A stretch of 64,000 nucleotides of DNA from Paramecium octaurelia (Eukaryota; Ciliophora; Oligohymenophorea; Peniculida; Parameciidae): NCBI GenBank assembly GCA_905182995.1, contig CAJJDP010000012.1, forward strand, positions 566,370-630,369, in the 5' to 3' direction. Of the stretch, positions 12,235 through 26,045 are shown piece after piece; position 1 is the first letter of the stretch, and every line of letters begins with the position of its first letter. The position numbers and the translations under genes were made by a program. Below the pieces are notes generated by a model. It had not been told where the DNA came from, did not search any database, and saw nothing but the letters and a program-made list of their open reading frames with translations.

Positions 12235-12449
12235 TTCATAACAATATGGAAGAACTTAGCAATAAAAACTATTACTCTTGAAATCATATCCATTTAATAC
12301 CCAAAATTTCTATGAAAAAGATAGATTTAAATAATCTACTCATTTTTATATTCCTCTATAATAATATATATATAAAATTATCTAATGGCTTGAGTTTCTT
12401 ACTTTTTACCAAACTACAAGATTTTTTCATTTTGATGGGTTTATCATTN

Positions 12450-13752
12450 AAATACAATCATTACAATTTGAGAGAAACTTTTATCACAAGTTATACAAAA
12501 AAGTATATCCTAAGTTTACTAAGGATTATATATAAGAGTAAAACTAATACCAAAATTTAGGAGAGTATCAAGGTTTCATTATCAAATTTCAATATCAGCT
12601 TTTCGCAAAGCGAATTCTTAAAACATGAGTATAGCTTATAGGAAGGATTAAAATAAAAATAATATTTTGGAATGCTTCAAATCTAAAATAACCAATTAAA
12701 ATTAATCATATCCAAGACTTAAAAATGAAAAACAAAGCTAAATTTATACTATTTTTTTACATTTACCTTTATTATGATAATACATTGACTGTTCAGGATT
12801 GTTCTATATTTCTGAATCATAGCTCATCAATTCTTCTGTTAATTTGTTCATTAAACATATGAATAGCAATGATACTTAAATATATGATTAAATTTAAATA
12901 ACTGAATTTATTATCTTTGGAAATATTAAATTAAAATTCTAAGATCTGTTGATCAATAATATTCATTAAACAGTTTAACTTATAAATATTTTTCCTACTA
13001 TTTAAAAATTATAATGAAACAATTAAAGGACACAATATAGTATAATGAATAGAGATTTAGTTCTATCTAATCAATCTAGTAAGTATGAAAAATGTAAGAT
13101 AAAACTATTTTCATAGAAATATTTATGACTTAATAGATAAACATTTAAAAGTCGTTCCTTAAGAGTGTTTCATTCCATAAAATTTAAAAGCTCGTAAGTA
13201 AGAAAAGAAAAAATGATTCGATTGATGGAAATTAGCACTCTATAGCAATTATAAGGAATATATCAAATTAAAAACTAAGATCAATTATTAAAATACCAGA
13301 TGTAAACCTGCATATTTTCAGGTTTTTAGAATTTCGATGCATTTTACAAAATTTCTCTTTTACTAAAAAATCTTCTTTATCCTCATAATTGTATTTAGAT
13401 AAATTTGGATTTAATCATATACAGACAATCAAATATGAGATCTTTTATATGTATGTATCATAAGAAATGGACCAAAACTTGTAAGATTTAGAATTGATTT
13501 TAATTGAAGTAAATAAAATATATAAAGAGATTCCTTGATTCATAACAATATGGAAGAACTTAGCAATAAAAACTATTACTCTTGAAATCATATCCATTTA
13601 ATACCCAAAATTTCTATGAAAAAGATAGATTTAAATAATCTACTCATTTTTATATTCCTCTATAATAATATATATATAAAATTATCTAATGGCTTGAGTT
13701 TCTTACTTTTTACCAAACTACAAGATTTTTTCATTTTGATGGGTTTATCATT
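12450..13752. repeat. 1303-bp block, copy 2 of N-flanked exact duplication
   Basis: Second copy of 11146-12448, starting immediately after the N at 12449 and running into unique sequence at 13753. Anything annotated in copy 1 recurs here at +1304. Confidence 0.95.
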
Positions 13753-14175
13753 TTTTATTTTTAAATAATTATTACTTCGAAAAAGGATAGTATCAAATTC
13801 AATATAGTAATACACATATTGTATTTATATATTATCCTTTATCCTTAATTGGTTTTTCAAAAATTTGTTAAAGTATTTTTAACACATTAATCAAATTCAT
13901 TTGGTCTTCTATCATTTAATTAATATATATGCATAGTTATTATAACAGTTACTTTGAAATAAATTATTTGTTATTTGTTGTTACTAAAATGTTATTAAAT
14001 CGAGAATTTAAATAAAATTCAGATGATGATGAATTATATAATTCAAATTTAGTTTTATAATAAATTCTTAATATACTCTCTTCTTTTCAGGTTTACATGA
14101 ATAAATAAGAAGGATTAATAAAGACTTTGTATTAATTAATCAGATTATGAATAAATTTTGAAGCTAAATCATTGG
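13753..14175. other. AT-rich intergenic stretch
   Basis: Unique AT-rich sequence between the duplicated block and the SNARE gene. No convincing frame on either strand. Confidence 0.55.
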
Positions 14176-15124
14176 TCATTTTTTAGAATAAAACATATTG
14201 ACAATTACACCAATTATTCCTAAGAATAACAAAAAGAGTGTGATGTCTAAACAAAACTTGTTTGGTTATCTAAATTTGATTAGGAGTTCTTTTAATTGTT
14301 TATTGGAGTACTATAATGTTTTATTGGTTTTATCAACTTAAATATGATTTTGGTGGATTTGACCTATTGTTTAATCAATTTTCTAATGAAAAAATTTATG
14401 TAATAATATTTACCTGTCTTATACCTTGTGCTTTTGCTTTCCATTATTCAACTCCATCTATAATTACATCCACTTTTTCATCAATTATTAGATCATTTTT
14501 AGCAAATCGATCCAAAGCTTCCTATTCATCTTTTGTGATTTGATAAACGACTTCTCTATTTGGTTTGTTTTTGTAAAGCTCTAAATAGATTATAATTCAT
14601 ATATAAATTACATTATTATAAATCTTTAAGAAGCAATGGTTTTTCGTTTTCTGTGTCTTCTGCACGCTCTCCTTATTCTCTTAATTTTAAATTCTCAACA
14701 TTCTGTTTATATTTTTGTAATATCTTAGATCTAAGTTCGATTTCTTGAGGTGAATATTTCTTTCCATTTCTGCTCATCCTTTCTAAAGATTCGCCCATTT
14801 GTTTGATCATTCTATCAACTTCATGAATTTCATCTCTGATTTACACTCCTATTCAACAATATATTCAAACTATTTTACCCATAGCAATTTAATCTCTATC
14901 ATTCCCATACTTAGCCATTTTCTCGTCCCTTTAGTCTTATAATTTGCTAATTTGAAATATCTTAGCAATTAACAAATCTTTAATAGTATCAAATTCTCTT
15001 GACTTTTTGACTTTTTTTGCTTTTTGATAGTACAATTATATTTACTGGCTTCTGCATTCCCTCCTAATTGTTTTTCAATGCTATAACATTTTTATATCAA
15101 GTGGTTGAGTTCGTTTGTATTCAT
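14176..15124 (-). CDS. Qc-SNARE, SYP7/syntaxin-like
   Basis: About 276 residues after introns of 26, 30, 31 and 31 nt. The N-terminal 130 residues are helical (MNTNELNHLIQKCYSIEKQL; EIHEVDRMIKQMGESLERMS). The SNARE heptads lie at about 200-255, with the Gln layer in KAQGIRQKIDQTIGQIHQN. A C-terminal tail anchor (CLDITLFLLFLGIIGVIVNM) is followed by FYSKK. The order of parts matches plant SYP7-type Qc-SNAREs, which act in membrane fusion at the ER, plasma membrane or endosomes. Assignment to the Qc class is from overall architecture. Confidence 0.75.
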
Positions 15125-15865
15125 TTTTATTTAATTTGTAATTAATACTAGATTATATACCCTTTAGTAATAAACCCTTTTAATTTCCGATATTGAAAAT
15201 TTTAAAAATTAGAGAACAAAAATATAAAATATGTCATTGATTGTTTCTTTTATCATACCATCTGGCATTGAATTTATTAACCAATAATTAATTATTTTAA
15301 AGATTAAGAGAGCCTATTTTCAAATTTTCATCTTATTTATGTTTAGATTCAATTATTTACATACATTCTTTGGCACAAAATTGAAAATTTTATAATATCT
15401 GTTACTAAATAACAAAAGGTTATTATATGAAAGACTAATTCAAATTATTTCTAATAAAGGGAATCATTAGTAGACCAATAGTATAAAATTACCTAAAAAA
15501 TATTTTCTATCAAGTTATAGATATAAAAGTTTTCCATTTGATATTTGGCTTATCTTATAATCATATTTATAAATATTATATTATAAATATAGTTAAGTTT
15601 TATATGGATTTTATATATGAGAATTTAGGGCCATTTATATTTGAGTCGCAAATTATTTCAGGGAACAGCTTCTTCTTTCATTTTTCAAGTTAATTGTTCA
15701 ATACAATTCTTTTCATCATGCTAAAATACAAAATATTTATGGATAACTTTAGAAATAAGAAGATGGCAAATTAGTCTCTTTTGATAAAACTTTTAAACTA
15801 TTCCAAAATTTTTTAAGGTTTATTATGTTCTATCAGCAAGTTAAAAATAGTAGTTAGGTATGAAC

Positions 15866-15956
15866 TCGAGTACTGGGACAAATTTAACCATCATAGTCAT
15901 TCTTCAATACTTTGAGAAATTTAAAGAAGCGTGGCAATAAATATTACTATTGACTA
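15866..15956 (+). repeat. Inverted repeat, left arm
   Basis: About 90 bases starting GAGTACTGGGACAA and ending at GGCAATAAATATTACT match, at roughly 80 percent by eye, the reverse complement of 16201-16290. Both arms lie in decayed coding sequence, so this is most simply an old inverted duplication of part of a gene. Confidence 0.65.
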
Positions 15957-16200
15957 GCCTAGAAAAATCTAATATTAAAATAAAGTAATTCTTGCCAATT
16001 GGTCCAAGAATTCCAATTTTTTCTTAAAATGCTTCTTTACTGTAACATAAATAAATTATTGCATATTTTATTTAAAATCTTCTGAATTTCATCATCAGTT
16101 TGAGCACCCTTCTTTAATGATATTTTACATGATAACTAATTTAAGAAAATACCCAAAATAAAAGTTATCTAATTTAAGTTTTGTTGATCTAAAAAGTATA

Positions 16201-16290
16201 AGTAATATTTATTGCCATCACTTCATTTAAGTCCTCAGAGTATTGAAGAATCACTATTTTGAACAACAGTTGTCCCGGTACTCTGTAACT
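16201..16290 (-). repeat. Inverted repeat, right arm
   Basis: Reverse-complement partner of 15866-15956, sharing ACTCTGAGGAC-like and GGCAATAAATATTACT segments when read on the minus strand. The spacer between the arms is about 245 bases. Confidence 0.65.
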
Positions 16291-17150
16291 TCCTAGTTTA
16301 TACAGATAAAGGAATGCTCAGTATAGTAATGAAAAATAGAACAAAATTTAAGCAAAATTATTTAGAGTGGCTTTGTCTTTGGGGGATTTCAAATAAGAAA
16401 AACTTTGAATTTCAACCCCATAATATAAACTATTTGATTTTTTCAAATTCATTTATTAAAGCTCTAATTTTATATTTCTGTTTGAATAATTAATTCTATA
16501 ATAGAGTTTAAGTTAAAGAAAAAAATGTTTAGAAACTTTGATACTAATAAGAAATGTTAAATTCAGAAACAAATAAGCAATGGTTACTTTATGATATTAG
16601 AATAAATAATTATTTAAAGTTGAAACTAGAATTATTCATATGCTTAGAGTTTAACATTAAATTTATTTATATAATTAAATTTAACATGCGGGGATTCTTT
16701 GCTTTTGCAAAATAATTCGTTAGCTTTTCAACTGTTCAAACTTAATAAATTAAGATTGCAATTAGATTGTAAAATACAATAGCTAAATTTTTAGAGTTAA
16801 TTAATCTGTAAATAGCTAATTTAGATTATGCTCAACATTGACTGCCTTAAGATTAAACAATTTATATGGACTGCATTAATCATCCACTCTTGCTGATTCT
16901 GATGGAGGTAAAAGTATGTTTAAATTTAGAACTTGTATTAGATGCTGCTATATAACAGTTATTATCGTTGTCTCTTAAGGCCGAACTGAATAAAATACAT
17001 AATTCCTGATATTTTTATATTAATATAATCCATGAATATTGTGGTGTAATCATACCTCCATTCCTATTAATACTATAGCAGTATCCTAATATAAATAAAA
17101 ATTGTTAATCCGATCAATCATTATGAATTGATTAACTCAAAATTAGAAAT

Positions 17151-17894
17151 TCAATTATTAGTATAAGATAATAAGAGCATATTAAATCGATAATATATTA
17201 AACTGGAGAACAGTTTAATTTATGTAATTATCTATATTTATTATTAATTCTTGTAGGCTTAACAAGCAGCAATTTTTTCTCCATCATAATTTTGACATGC
17301 CCATCTAAACAAATCATTAATAATCTCGTCACCAGTCTCCTCAGTATATTGTTTATTGGCTACTGCCCAGGGAAATCCTTTATGTTTAGGAACTAAAATA
17401 TCAGTTTCATTAGCAGCAAAATAAATGTACCAATTCTCCATGCTGAGTCTACATCGAAGACTTCATTTGCATCATAAGGAAAATATTATTCGCAGTGATG
17501 TGTAGTTTAAATAAATGAATTATTTGTATAAGGTTTTTAAATAAAATTTTCGAAAAAAATGGACAACTCCTGCTATTGGAACTTCTGCTGCAACTATACT
17601 AAATGCTTGCTGAATACTATCTTAAGCATATAATTCAATCAAATCTCCATAACCATCTTATTCTCCATGTTGACAAGTAAGTACCCATTTTCCATCAACA
17701 ACTTATCTCTTAGAATTTCCATATGGAATCAATTTTATAGGTACCATTTTCTCAATGTCTGGAGTTGTAATAGCATTGTAAGAATCTTTAATAAATATCA
17801 TACAATAAAGGCAAAGTGATTCAACATAAATATCTGCAGTCAATCTGCTACTATTGAAGATAAAGGGAGAGATTGCTAATATTAATAGTTTCAT
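17151..17894 (-). pseudogene. GILT-like thiol reductase, apparently frameshifted
   Basis: The N-terminus is a short signal-like peptide (MKLLILAISPFIF) followed by VESLCLYCMIFIKDSYNA, whose CxxC is the active site of gamma-interferon-inducible lysosomal thiol reductases. The family tail is also clear (HKGFPWAVANKQY, then FRWACQNYDGEK). The CQHG motif is present, but the family's following Cys residues are missing (CQHGEQDGYGDLIELY). Between about 17560 and 17640 the frame must change and no GT-AG segment of the right length does this; a 26-nt intron is needed near 17445. So either one base is wrong or the gene is decaying. A functional GILT would reduce disulfides in lysosomes. Confidence 0.6.
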
Positions 17895-18133
17895 TATTGT
17901 TATATAATCAATGTATTAATCTCTCTTCCATTATCAACATACGTAATCTCTTCAATTGGATGATGTACAAAATTATTAATATATCATATTATCTCCAATG
18001 GGATAAAAATTTTAATGGATTATTAGGTTAATTTTATTTTATTATAAATTTCAATCATGGATCTATTATCATTGTTTTAGTTAATTCAATTTAAGAAATA
18101 TGTCCAATCTATATTTAATCAATTTCAAATTAC

Positions 18134-18398
18134 TCAATGTAAATATTCATGATAAAAGGGCTAAAATTTATAAAAAGTATATAAATTGTAATTTAATCTT
18201 ACGATCAATAACAGATTATCCATCTGTTAAATCAAGTTTAACTTCTTTAAATACTCTAAAGTTTAATCAAATACGCTTTCTCTTTCTTTTGAGTAAATTC
18301 TACTTAGTCTAGTCTGTTGTAAAACTATTAGGTATATAATCTTAATTACTACCCTATGATATCAATTTATCTAAGCCTTCAATAACTCCAACAATCAT
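18134..18398 (-). CDS. Possible small protein
   Basis: A frame starting MIVGVIEGLDKLISQGSNQD, with a 19-nt GT-AG segment removed, gives about 81 codons ending at TGA 18134-18136. The protein-like composition extends a few codons upstream of this Met, so the real 5' exon may be missing. No family recognised. The opposite strand also has an open frame over the region; I prefer this one on composition. Confidence 0.35.
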
Positions 18399-18684
18399 AT
18401 CCTTATATATTTTTTAAGAAGCTTTATCTAATAAGATTCAACTTTATCCCATTATTTTATCTTTTTAACAATAATTTTTTTTATTATTTTGATGAGTAAT
18501 ATTAATTATGGCAAATCCTTCATAAAATTTTACCAAATAATAATGTTTATTCTAAATCCTTAAATTTTAGATAAACACAAATCTGTAACTAGGTGTAGGT
18601 TTTAGTTCTATTTATTAATGTAAAAATTACTATTATGAGATGAGTAAATATTGTATCTAGGATTTATTTATTATTTTAATTAAA

Positions 18685-19675
18685 ATGTCACTTAGTTAAC
18701 TGTCAGGAAAGCAAACAATCAATTATGCAAGTATATTTAACAGTTAATCAATTCTAGAGAACTCAGACAAATGAGAACTCCAAATGATTAATAGTCATTT
18801 GGATTACGTTAAGAGAATCTTGATTAAATGATGTTTTAACATAATCCATCAGACACAATAAAACATCAGAGAGCTATATCTTCTTTTTAGAGTAATTACA
18901 GACAAGGTACTCCAATTACAGATTTGGAAGAATTAGAAGGAGAAAAATTGTTTGATTAATTTTTTAAGTTGAGTAATTCTAAAAGTGATAGTGATTTCAT
19001 GAGGGATTCAGTCTAAAGAGAAACAAAGTCATCTGAGTCTGAATTTTTAAAATTTGTAGAAAATGCAATAGAATATCACAAATCATCAGAACTTCAATTC
19101 AGACCTGGAATAAAAAAGAATCCATAATTAGAGAAATAGATTAAGGAACTCACTATTTCAAATAGATTACTAGCAAATGAATTGAATCGTTACAAATAAA
19201 GAGAACATGATTTAAAAAATAAGGTGAAATCTATCTAAAAAGAATTCTAAAATGAGATTTCTTAGTTAAGTTAAAAAAATGAATGGTTGGAAGAACTGTT
19301 AATAAAATAGAAGATTGATAATGAGAATTCTCTTTTAGCCTTAAAATAATCATTAGAGATGATATAAGGAAAATGCAAATGTCAAAAAGGAATGATTGAA
19401 AAGATTATAAAGGACGTGAAATCATAAGTCAGACCTTAATTTGATTTATAAGCTACAAATTCTAGTTCAGAACTGAGTAGTAATACTGAGGAAGAAGAAT
19501 TCCAATTCGATTTCTTCAAAAGAAGAAAATCTCTTTCTAAAGTAACAAATAATATTCTATAATTCAGAATTCAGAAGATCATTAGTTTTAACAAAGTAAA
19601 TTGAAAAATCCAAAAGATTATGCTCGTGATTTCTTTCTTCGTAAAAAATCTGCCTAAGATCCCTATTACACATGA
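18685..19675 (+). CDS. Coiled-coil protein, unknown
   Basis: About 311 residues after introns of 29 and 26 nt, both needed to keep the frame. The N-terminal half is Ser/Gln-rich and polar. Heptad-like helix runs at about 140-240 (for example LEKQIKELTISNRLLANELN and KVKSIQKEFQNEISQLSQKN). A CKCQKG pair of cysteines follows, then an acidic stretch (SSNTEEEEF) and a basic one (FKRRKSLSK). No catalytic motif. Likely cytoskeletal or scaffolding, by inference from the coiled coil only. Confidence 0.65.
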
Positions 19676-19907
19676 ATAATTTCATATAAATTATAGATTA
19701 ATAATTTTCAACTTATTTCGCATTGTAGAATTGGATAAATATACTAAACTATTTAACATATAAAACGTATCCGATCAATATTTTCATTTATTATTCACTT
19801 TTCATATTCATTATAATATATTGAATATTAATGTTAGTATTTTTTAATGTACATGATTGAGTTAATATAAATTATAATTTTCTTAACTTATTTTATATTA
19901 TTATCAA

Positions 19908-21703
<1,796 letters not shown>

Positions 21704-22581
21704 TTAAAATAAATATTATTTAATTTTTAATTATAGTAATTAATTTATGATTGATTTTTTGTATGAAAATGAAGTTTTGATTCTGCTGATTTAAAAAATG
21801 TAATTCTCTTTACTTTCATATCTAAACAAATTCTGCATATACCTCATATTTAATTTTCAAACAAGAGAAATAAGAATTCCTATTTTAATAGAACCAAATC
21901 AAATCAAATCGGATTCAAGTTATAAATTCAAAAGCATCGTTAATCCTTCAAACTTTGAATCGTTATGTTGTTTAATAGATATCAAATATTCTTTACTGCA
22001 AACTTAGTTAAAAATGATAATTTTTCAAATTCATTTTCAGTTACATTTTCTGAGATAGAAATTGGAGATTCTTTCCGTATTTGCCAATATAGTGTAGATA
22101 ACACTAAGAAATTAGAATTAAATCAGATTTGGCCTATTAATTTCATCTATAGAGAGCAGGATTTTAGTAGAACAATCTAAATTTTTGAATCTCTAAAATT
22201 TCACACTTTTGGAAAATTAGCTAGCGTAAATTGATGTATTGAAACACGATGATAACATAGTCTCATGGTAAACATCATAAAAAAGGAAGATAATATAATA
22301 TTCAAGTTTTTATTAAAATAAAATCTTGTAATATAAATGTTATTAGGATATTTTATAATAATATTAATTAAAAAAAAGAACTTTTATGATTAATAATTTG
22401 TATTAAAATTTCTTATTGCTAATTTTTATTTTAAAACTAGATATGCGCTAATACATTAGGAAATCAAATTATTGATAGATTTTTGAAGAAGAAGGAATGG
22501 TGAATTATTGCCAAATAGTGAAACTATACATTTTTGGTTGTTTTTTATCTGAAAAATTATAAAGGACCATTAGGATAAGGG
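21704..22581. other. Intergenic stretch with a weak ORF
   Basis: AT-rich DNA between the SNF1 gene and the TGA-rich pseudogene. Apart from the weak frame at 21965-22234 I see nothing supportable. Confidence 0.5.
21965..22234 (+). CDS. Weak ORF, possible gene fragment
   Basis: An 89-codon frame starting MLFNRYQIFFTANLVKN with reasonably balanced composition (EIEIGDSFRICQYSVDN). It has no intron, no upstream or downstream extension and no recognised family. It could be an isolated exon of a decayed gene. Confidence 0.3.
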
Positions 22582-23371
22582 ATGGATTCACAAAAGCCCA
22601 ATATTCAACACATATTAGTTGAGACGATCTAAACATTAAATTACAATTTATTAAAACACTCTGCTACAATACTTTCTTTAATTACCTTTAAACATAAAAC
22701 TATCATTTATTACGATACCTTAATAGATTTTTATTTTTAATTTCAAATTAAGCTTAGATTATTTAATTGCGCATCAAATTTCAAACGTAGTAAAATTTTA
22801 AAAGTAAGTTAGAGGAATACTGTTTTATTCTATTGATTAAACATCAACTTAGATTAATTAATTTGATAGCAATTTGCTTAAAACTGGGTTGATTGGTGAA
22901 GTTTTTCTCTTTCTTCAAACTCCTAACCAACCTCTAAGTGAATTAGGAATTTCTTTTTTATCCTTTGATTTTACAAATAAAAACTAAAAATTTCAAGGTC
23001 CTTTTTCCACCTTTTGAAATTAGAGTGAAGGCTCTCTCAAAGAACATCTGATGTACATGTTTTGATTCTAAAAATTTTAATAACCCTCTATTCTTGAAAC
23101 ATCAAAATATATTAATAGGGTTGATGTAGCTAAGCAGAAATTTGCGAAATCAGCACTTTGAGTTTCAAAAGTCAAATGACAATAAATTCATTTTAGCAAT
23201 ATCTTAAATTTTTATGATGAATTTTCCTTCAAGGCAAAAAATCTATACCAATCAGATTGATTAATATATGCGGTAACTTCTAAATTTGCGTTGCTATAAT
23301 TTGTTTGTTATACCATCTTGACTCTGTTTATGAATACTTTATATTTAATTTAATTACATTAATTGCCATGA
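22582..23371 (+). pseudogene. Pseudogene with five internal TGA codons
   Basis: A protein-like frame begins at ATG 22582 (MDSQKPNIQHILVETIQTLN). Near 22803 the frame shifts; the only GT-AG segment that would join the frames is 49 nt, longer than any intron here. The second frame continues with convincing composition (SNLLKTGLIGEVFLFLQTPN; KYINRVDVAKQKFAKSAL; FSNILNFYDEFSFKAKN). It contains TGA at 23015, 23063, 23159, 23177 and 23258, and ends at TGA 23369-23371, overlapping the next gene's ATG. The family is not recognised. The coding character across all TGAs suggests recent decay. Confidence 0.55.
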
Positions 23372-25973
23372 CTCCTGAATTCCCTGACTTAAAATAATAA
23401 AATTTAGAAGTAAGGAAATAATAATAAAAATAGCTATAACAAAAGAAAGAAGGAAAATTATAAACAATTGCGAATTCTATCTATGCATTGTCAATTATGA
23501 TAAACAACAAAGAATAGCATCAAATTACTTAAATAAAGGATAGTTTATCACTATTATTGGATAATATGTTTAATATTTTGGAAACACCCTCGATGAGATT
23601 TACAATCTAGCCATAATTAGCTTTGAAAAATCTGCAATTTAGTAAAACCGATAGGATATCATTATATTCAAAGAATCCTAGTTTTAATCCTTTTTTTAAA
23701 TCAGAAAATTCGTAGAGCCTGTTTGAGTAAATTAAAGAAGCACAGCAATTAGTAATATCTTATTAATATTTGATAGCAAATGAAATAAATATTAGGTAAT
23801 ATCTTGATTTTTGATATATAAAATGAGAAAAGAAAATACAATGACTGTTTTATAGCCGCATGTTAAATGAATGAGAAATCAAGTTTTTGTTTATATATAT
23901 TTAGATAAAAAGATTATATTTATTAACTTAACAGGAGTTGATCATTGTGATGAGACACTTTAATATGAATTTTAGGAGAAATTAAATTATTGTTATTTGA
24001 ATTTCAAGGAGTTCCAATACTTAAAGTAATATAATAAATTAAATTGTGATTAACTTTATGAAAAGAAATTTCTTAATATATATTTTAATTATGGAGAAAG
24101 CAAGATATTTTCATGGGATTAATTTAAATTAATATATAGACTTCATATAAAAAAATTGATCAAGAGAATTAGCTCAAATATATTTATATTATCAATAGCA
24201 AAATCTCTTAGTGCAATTGTAAGATTCTCTATTCTATATATAGCCCTCAAAAGAATTTATTTAGTTTGATGATGACTGTTTGCGACGAGTCATTTAGAAA
24301 TTTTGTAAATTAGGGCAAGAAAAGTTGTTTATTCATTTAGTACTTTTAGATTCAGAGTCTGGATTTCCTATAGAGTTGAAATAATTAACTAATGGTTAAA
24401 ATTAAGATTTGGTTAGGTTTATAAATTGTATCTTTTAAGGAGTCATAGGTAAAAAAATTAAATCCAAAGTGGATTTTGATTTAGATACTTATAGATATTA
24501 GAATCCAATCAAATACATAAATTGGTTGCAGGAATTTGTAAAGATATAAATTCAAGTAAAATTGGATCCGATATTCTTAAACATGTATAAGAGAGAACTA
24601 AGGAACTTGTTCATGAGCAACACCTAAATCTAGTCCGAAGAATTCTTATAAGAATCAACATTAATGATTTTGAACAAAAATGAAATTTACAGAAAAACTC
24701 ACTTATATTATGAGCAAAAAAAGTTGTAATTCCTATTTAATTCAATCTTGCTAGTTGATTACGATACTGAATTGGTCGTTATTTTGAAATAAGATGAAAG
24801 TGAAAAGGATCTCTATTATTTATACTACACCCAAATTTACGAAGATTAAAATGAGCTTTAATGGTATTTAATTGTTATATTAAACAATCAGCCAAAGAAT
24901 ACTATTAAATAAGTACGTTGATGATGTGTTATTGATTGATTCCCACAATAGAGCTAGTCTATCTGTCAAAAAGATGATCCAAGACAAAGATCAACATCAG
25001 AAAGATTACAAAATTGTTTATATTCATTCTTTAAACAGTGATATTATTTTGGAGACACAGCTTCTCGATAACCCCATAGTAAGAATAATAGAGAGGATGA
25101 TGAAAAAATAGAATTATGTTGAAGCTTAAAACTTGGCAAAACAAAAATCTATCATAAGTGATTAATATCAAATATCAAATCTATTAAAAAATCGAAGAGG
25201 ACCTTGTGTTGTATAAAATTCACCAATCTCAGAAACTGATTTTATGGTAATCGGAGGAGAACTTTCAAAGTAACATCTTTCTAATTATAAATAGCGATCG
25301 ATCAATATGCAATGTTATGGAGATTGTCAAAGTTGAGTAGTTGGCTTCATTAGGATTCCATTCATACATATTATAAAAGGAAGTGCTATTCGCTTAAGGA
25401 TCATTTTTCCCTTGGCCTTATATGTTTGTACTGTCATCCAATCATAATCCTTAAATATAATACATTTTTCTGCCTGGAGATTATAACAATTTAATTAACT
25501 GTTATAGTAGGCCTATTGTAAATGTCTATTAGTATTATGCTTATCAACTGACTACCTAAAAAGATAGTTTCTATTTTCGATGGCAAAAGCTAAACATTAT
25601 ATATGATAATTCTAATTTGGGCAGCTCCTAACCTTTTCCTATACAATATTTATCAGGAAATCAAAGTAATATCTTGTGTAAGGAGGATTCAAATATGACT
25701 AAGTGGATTATTGCGAAAACAATAAATAAGTAAATTTTATTAGGTTCTAAAGGCAAAACAGAATTCTTCAAATGTATGGAGAATTTGGATTCTAATGTTT
25801 CACTTAAAGATATTGAATAAATCATAATAACTGCGGAAATCTATGTCTAGGAGAGCAATCTAATAGTGAAAGAGAAATATTATGAAACCAATAAGTAATT
25901 GATTCTGAAAAAGAATATTGTTGATCTGAATAGAGAGGATCTCATAATATTTGAGAAACCAAAAGAAAATTGA
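23368..25973 (+). CDS. Large protein of unknown function
   Basis: About 827 residues after introns of 25, 22, 25, 28 and 22 nt; the exon sum is divisible by three, which supports the model. It starts MTPEFPDLKQQN with a Gln/Lys-rich N-terminus, then alternates helical and beta-like segments. There is no signal peptide or clear membrane span. The middle has LVLLDSESGFPIELKQL, and the C-terminal third has LVDYDTELVVILKQDE and SFFPWPYMFVLSSNHN. Nothing matches a family I know. It lies directly downstream of the TGA-rich pseudogene in the same direction, but shared ancestry is not evident. Confidence 0.65.
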
Positions 25974-26045
25974 GTAATAAATTTAATTTGAGATATAAAG
26001 TAAATAGATTATTCTAATTTTTAATAAAATACTAATATTAATATC

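Larger units (their letters stand above)
11146..12448. repeat. 1303-bp block, copy 1 of N-flanked exact duplication
   Basis: This block is repeated without a visible difference at 12450-13752 (offset 1304), the two copies being separated by a single N at 12449. The first copy joins unique sequence on its left and the N on its right. Contents are AT-rich with gene relics (see separate entries). The layout suggests two contig ends that overlap and were scaffolded without merging. Confidence 0.95.
15125..17150. other. Gene-poor zone with decayed coding fragments
   Basis: Two kilobases without an intact gene. Fragments with protein-like composition appear on both strands but are cut by TGA and frame changes, for example on the minus strand a piece reading EIQKILNKICNNLFMLQ near 16050-16100, and one reading SSALRDNDNNCYIAASN near 16930-17000. 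An imperfect inverted repeat lies inside (see entries). I interpret the zone as gene remains plus spacer. Confidence 0.5.

Noticed and set aside
12312..12560. A gene spanning the N at 12449
   Set aside because: It joins the end of one contig copy to the start of the other, so the frame is an assembly product.
22582..23371. Mitochondrial DNA insert or TGA=Trp decoding as explanation of the TGA-rich frame
   Set aside because: The same frame uses TAA/TAG as sense codons, which a mitochondrial code would read as stops, and neighbouring genes terminate at TGA.
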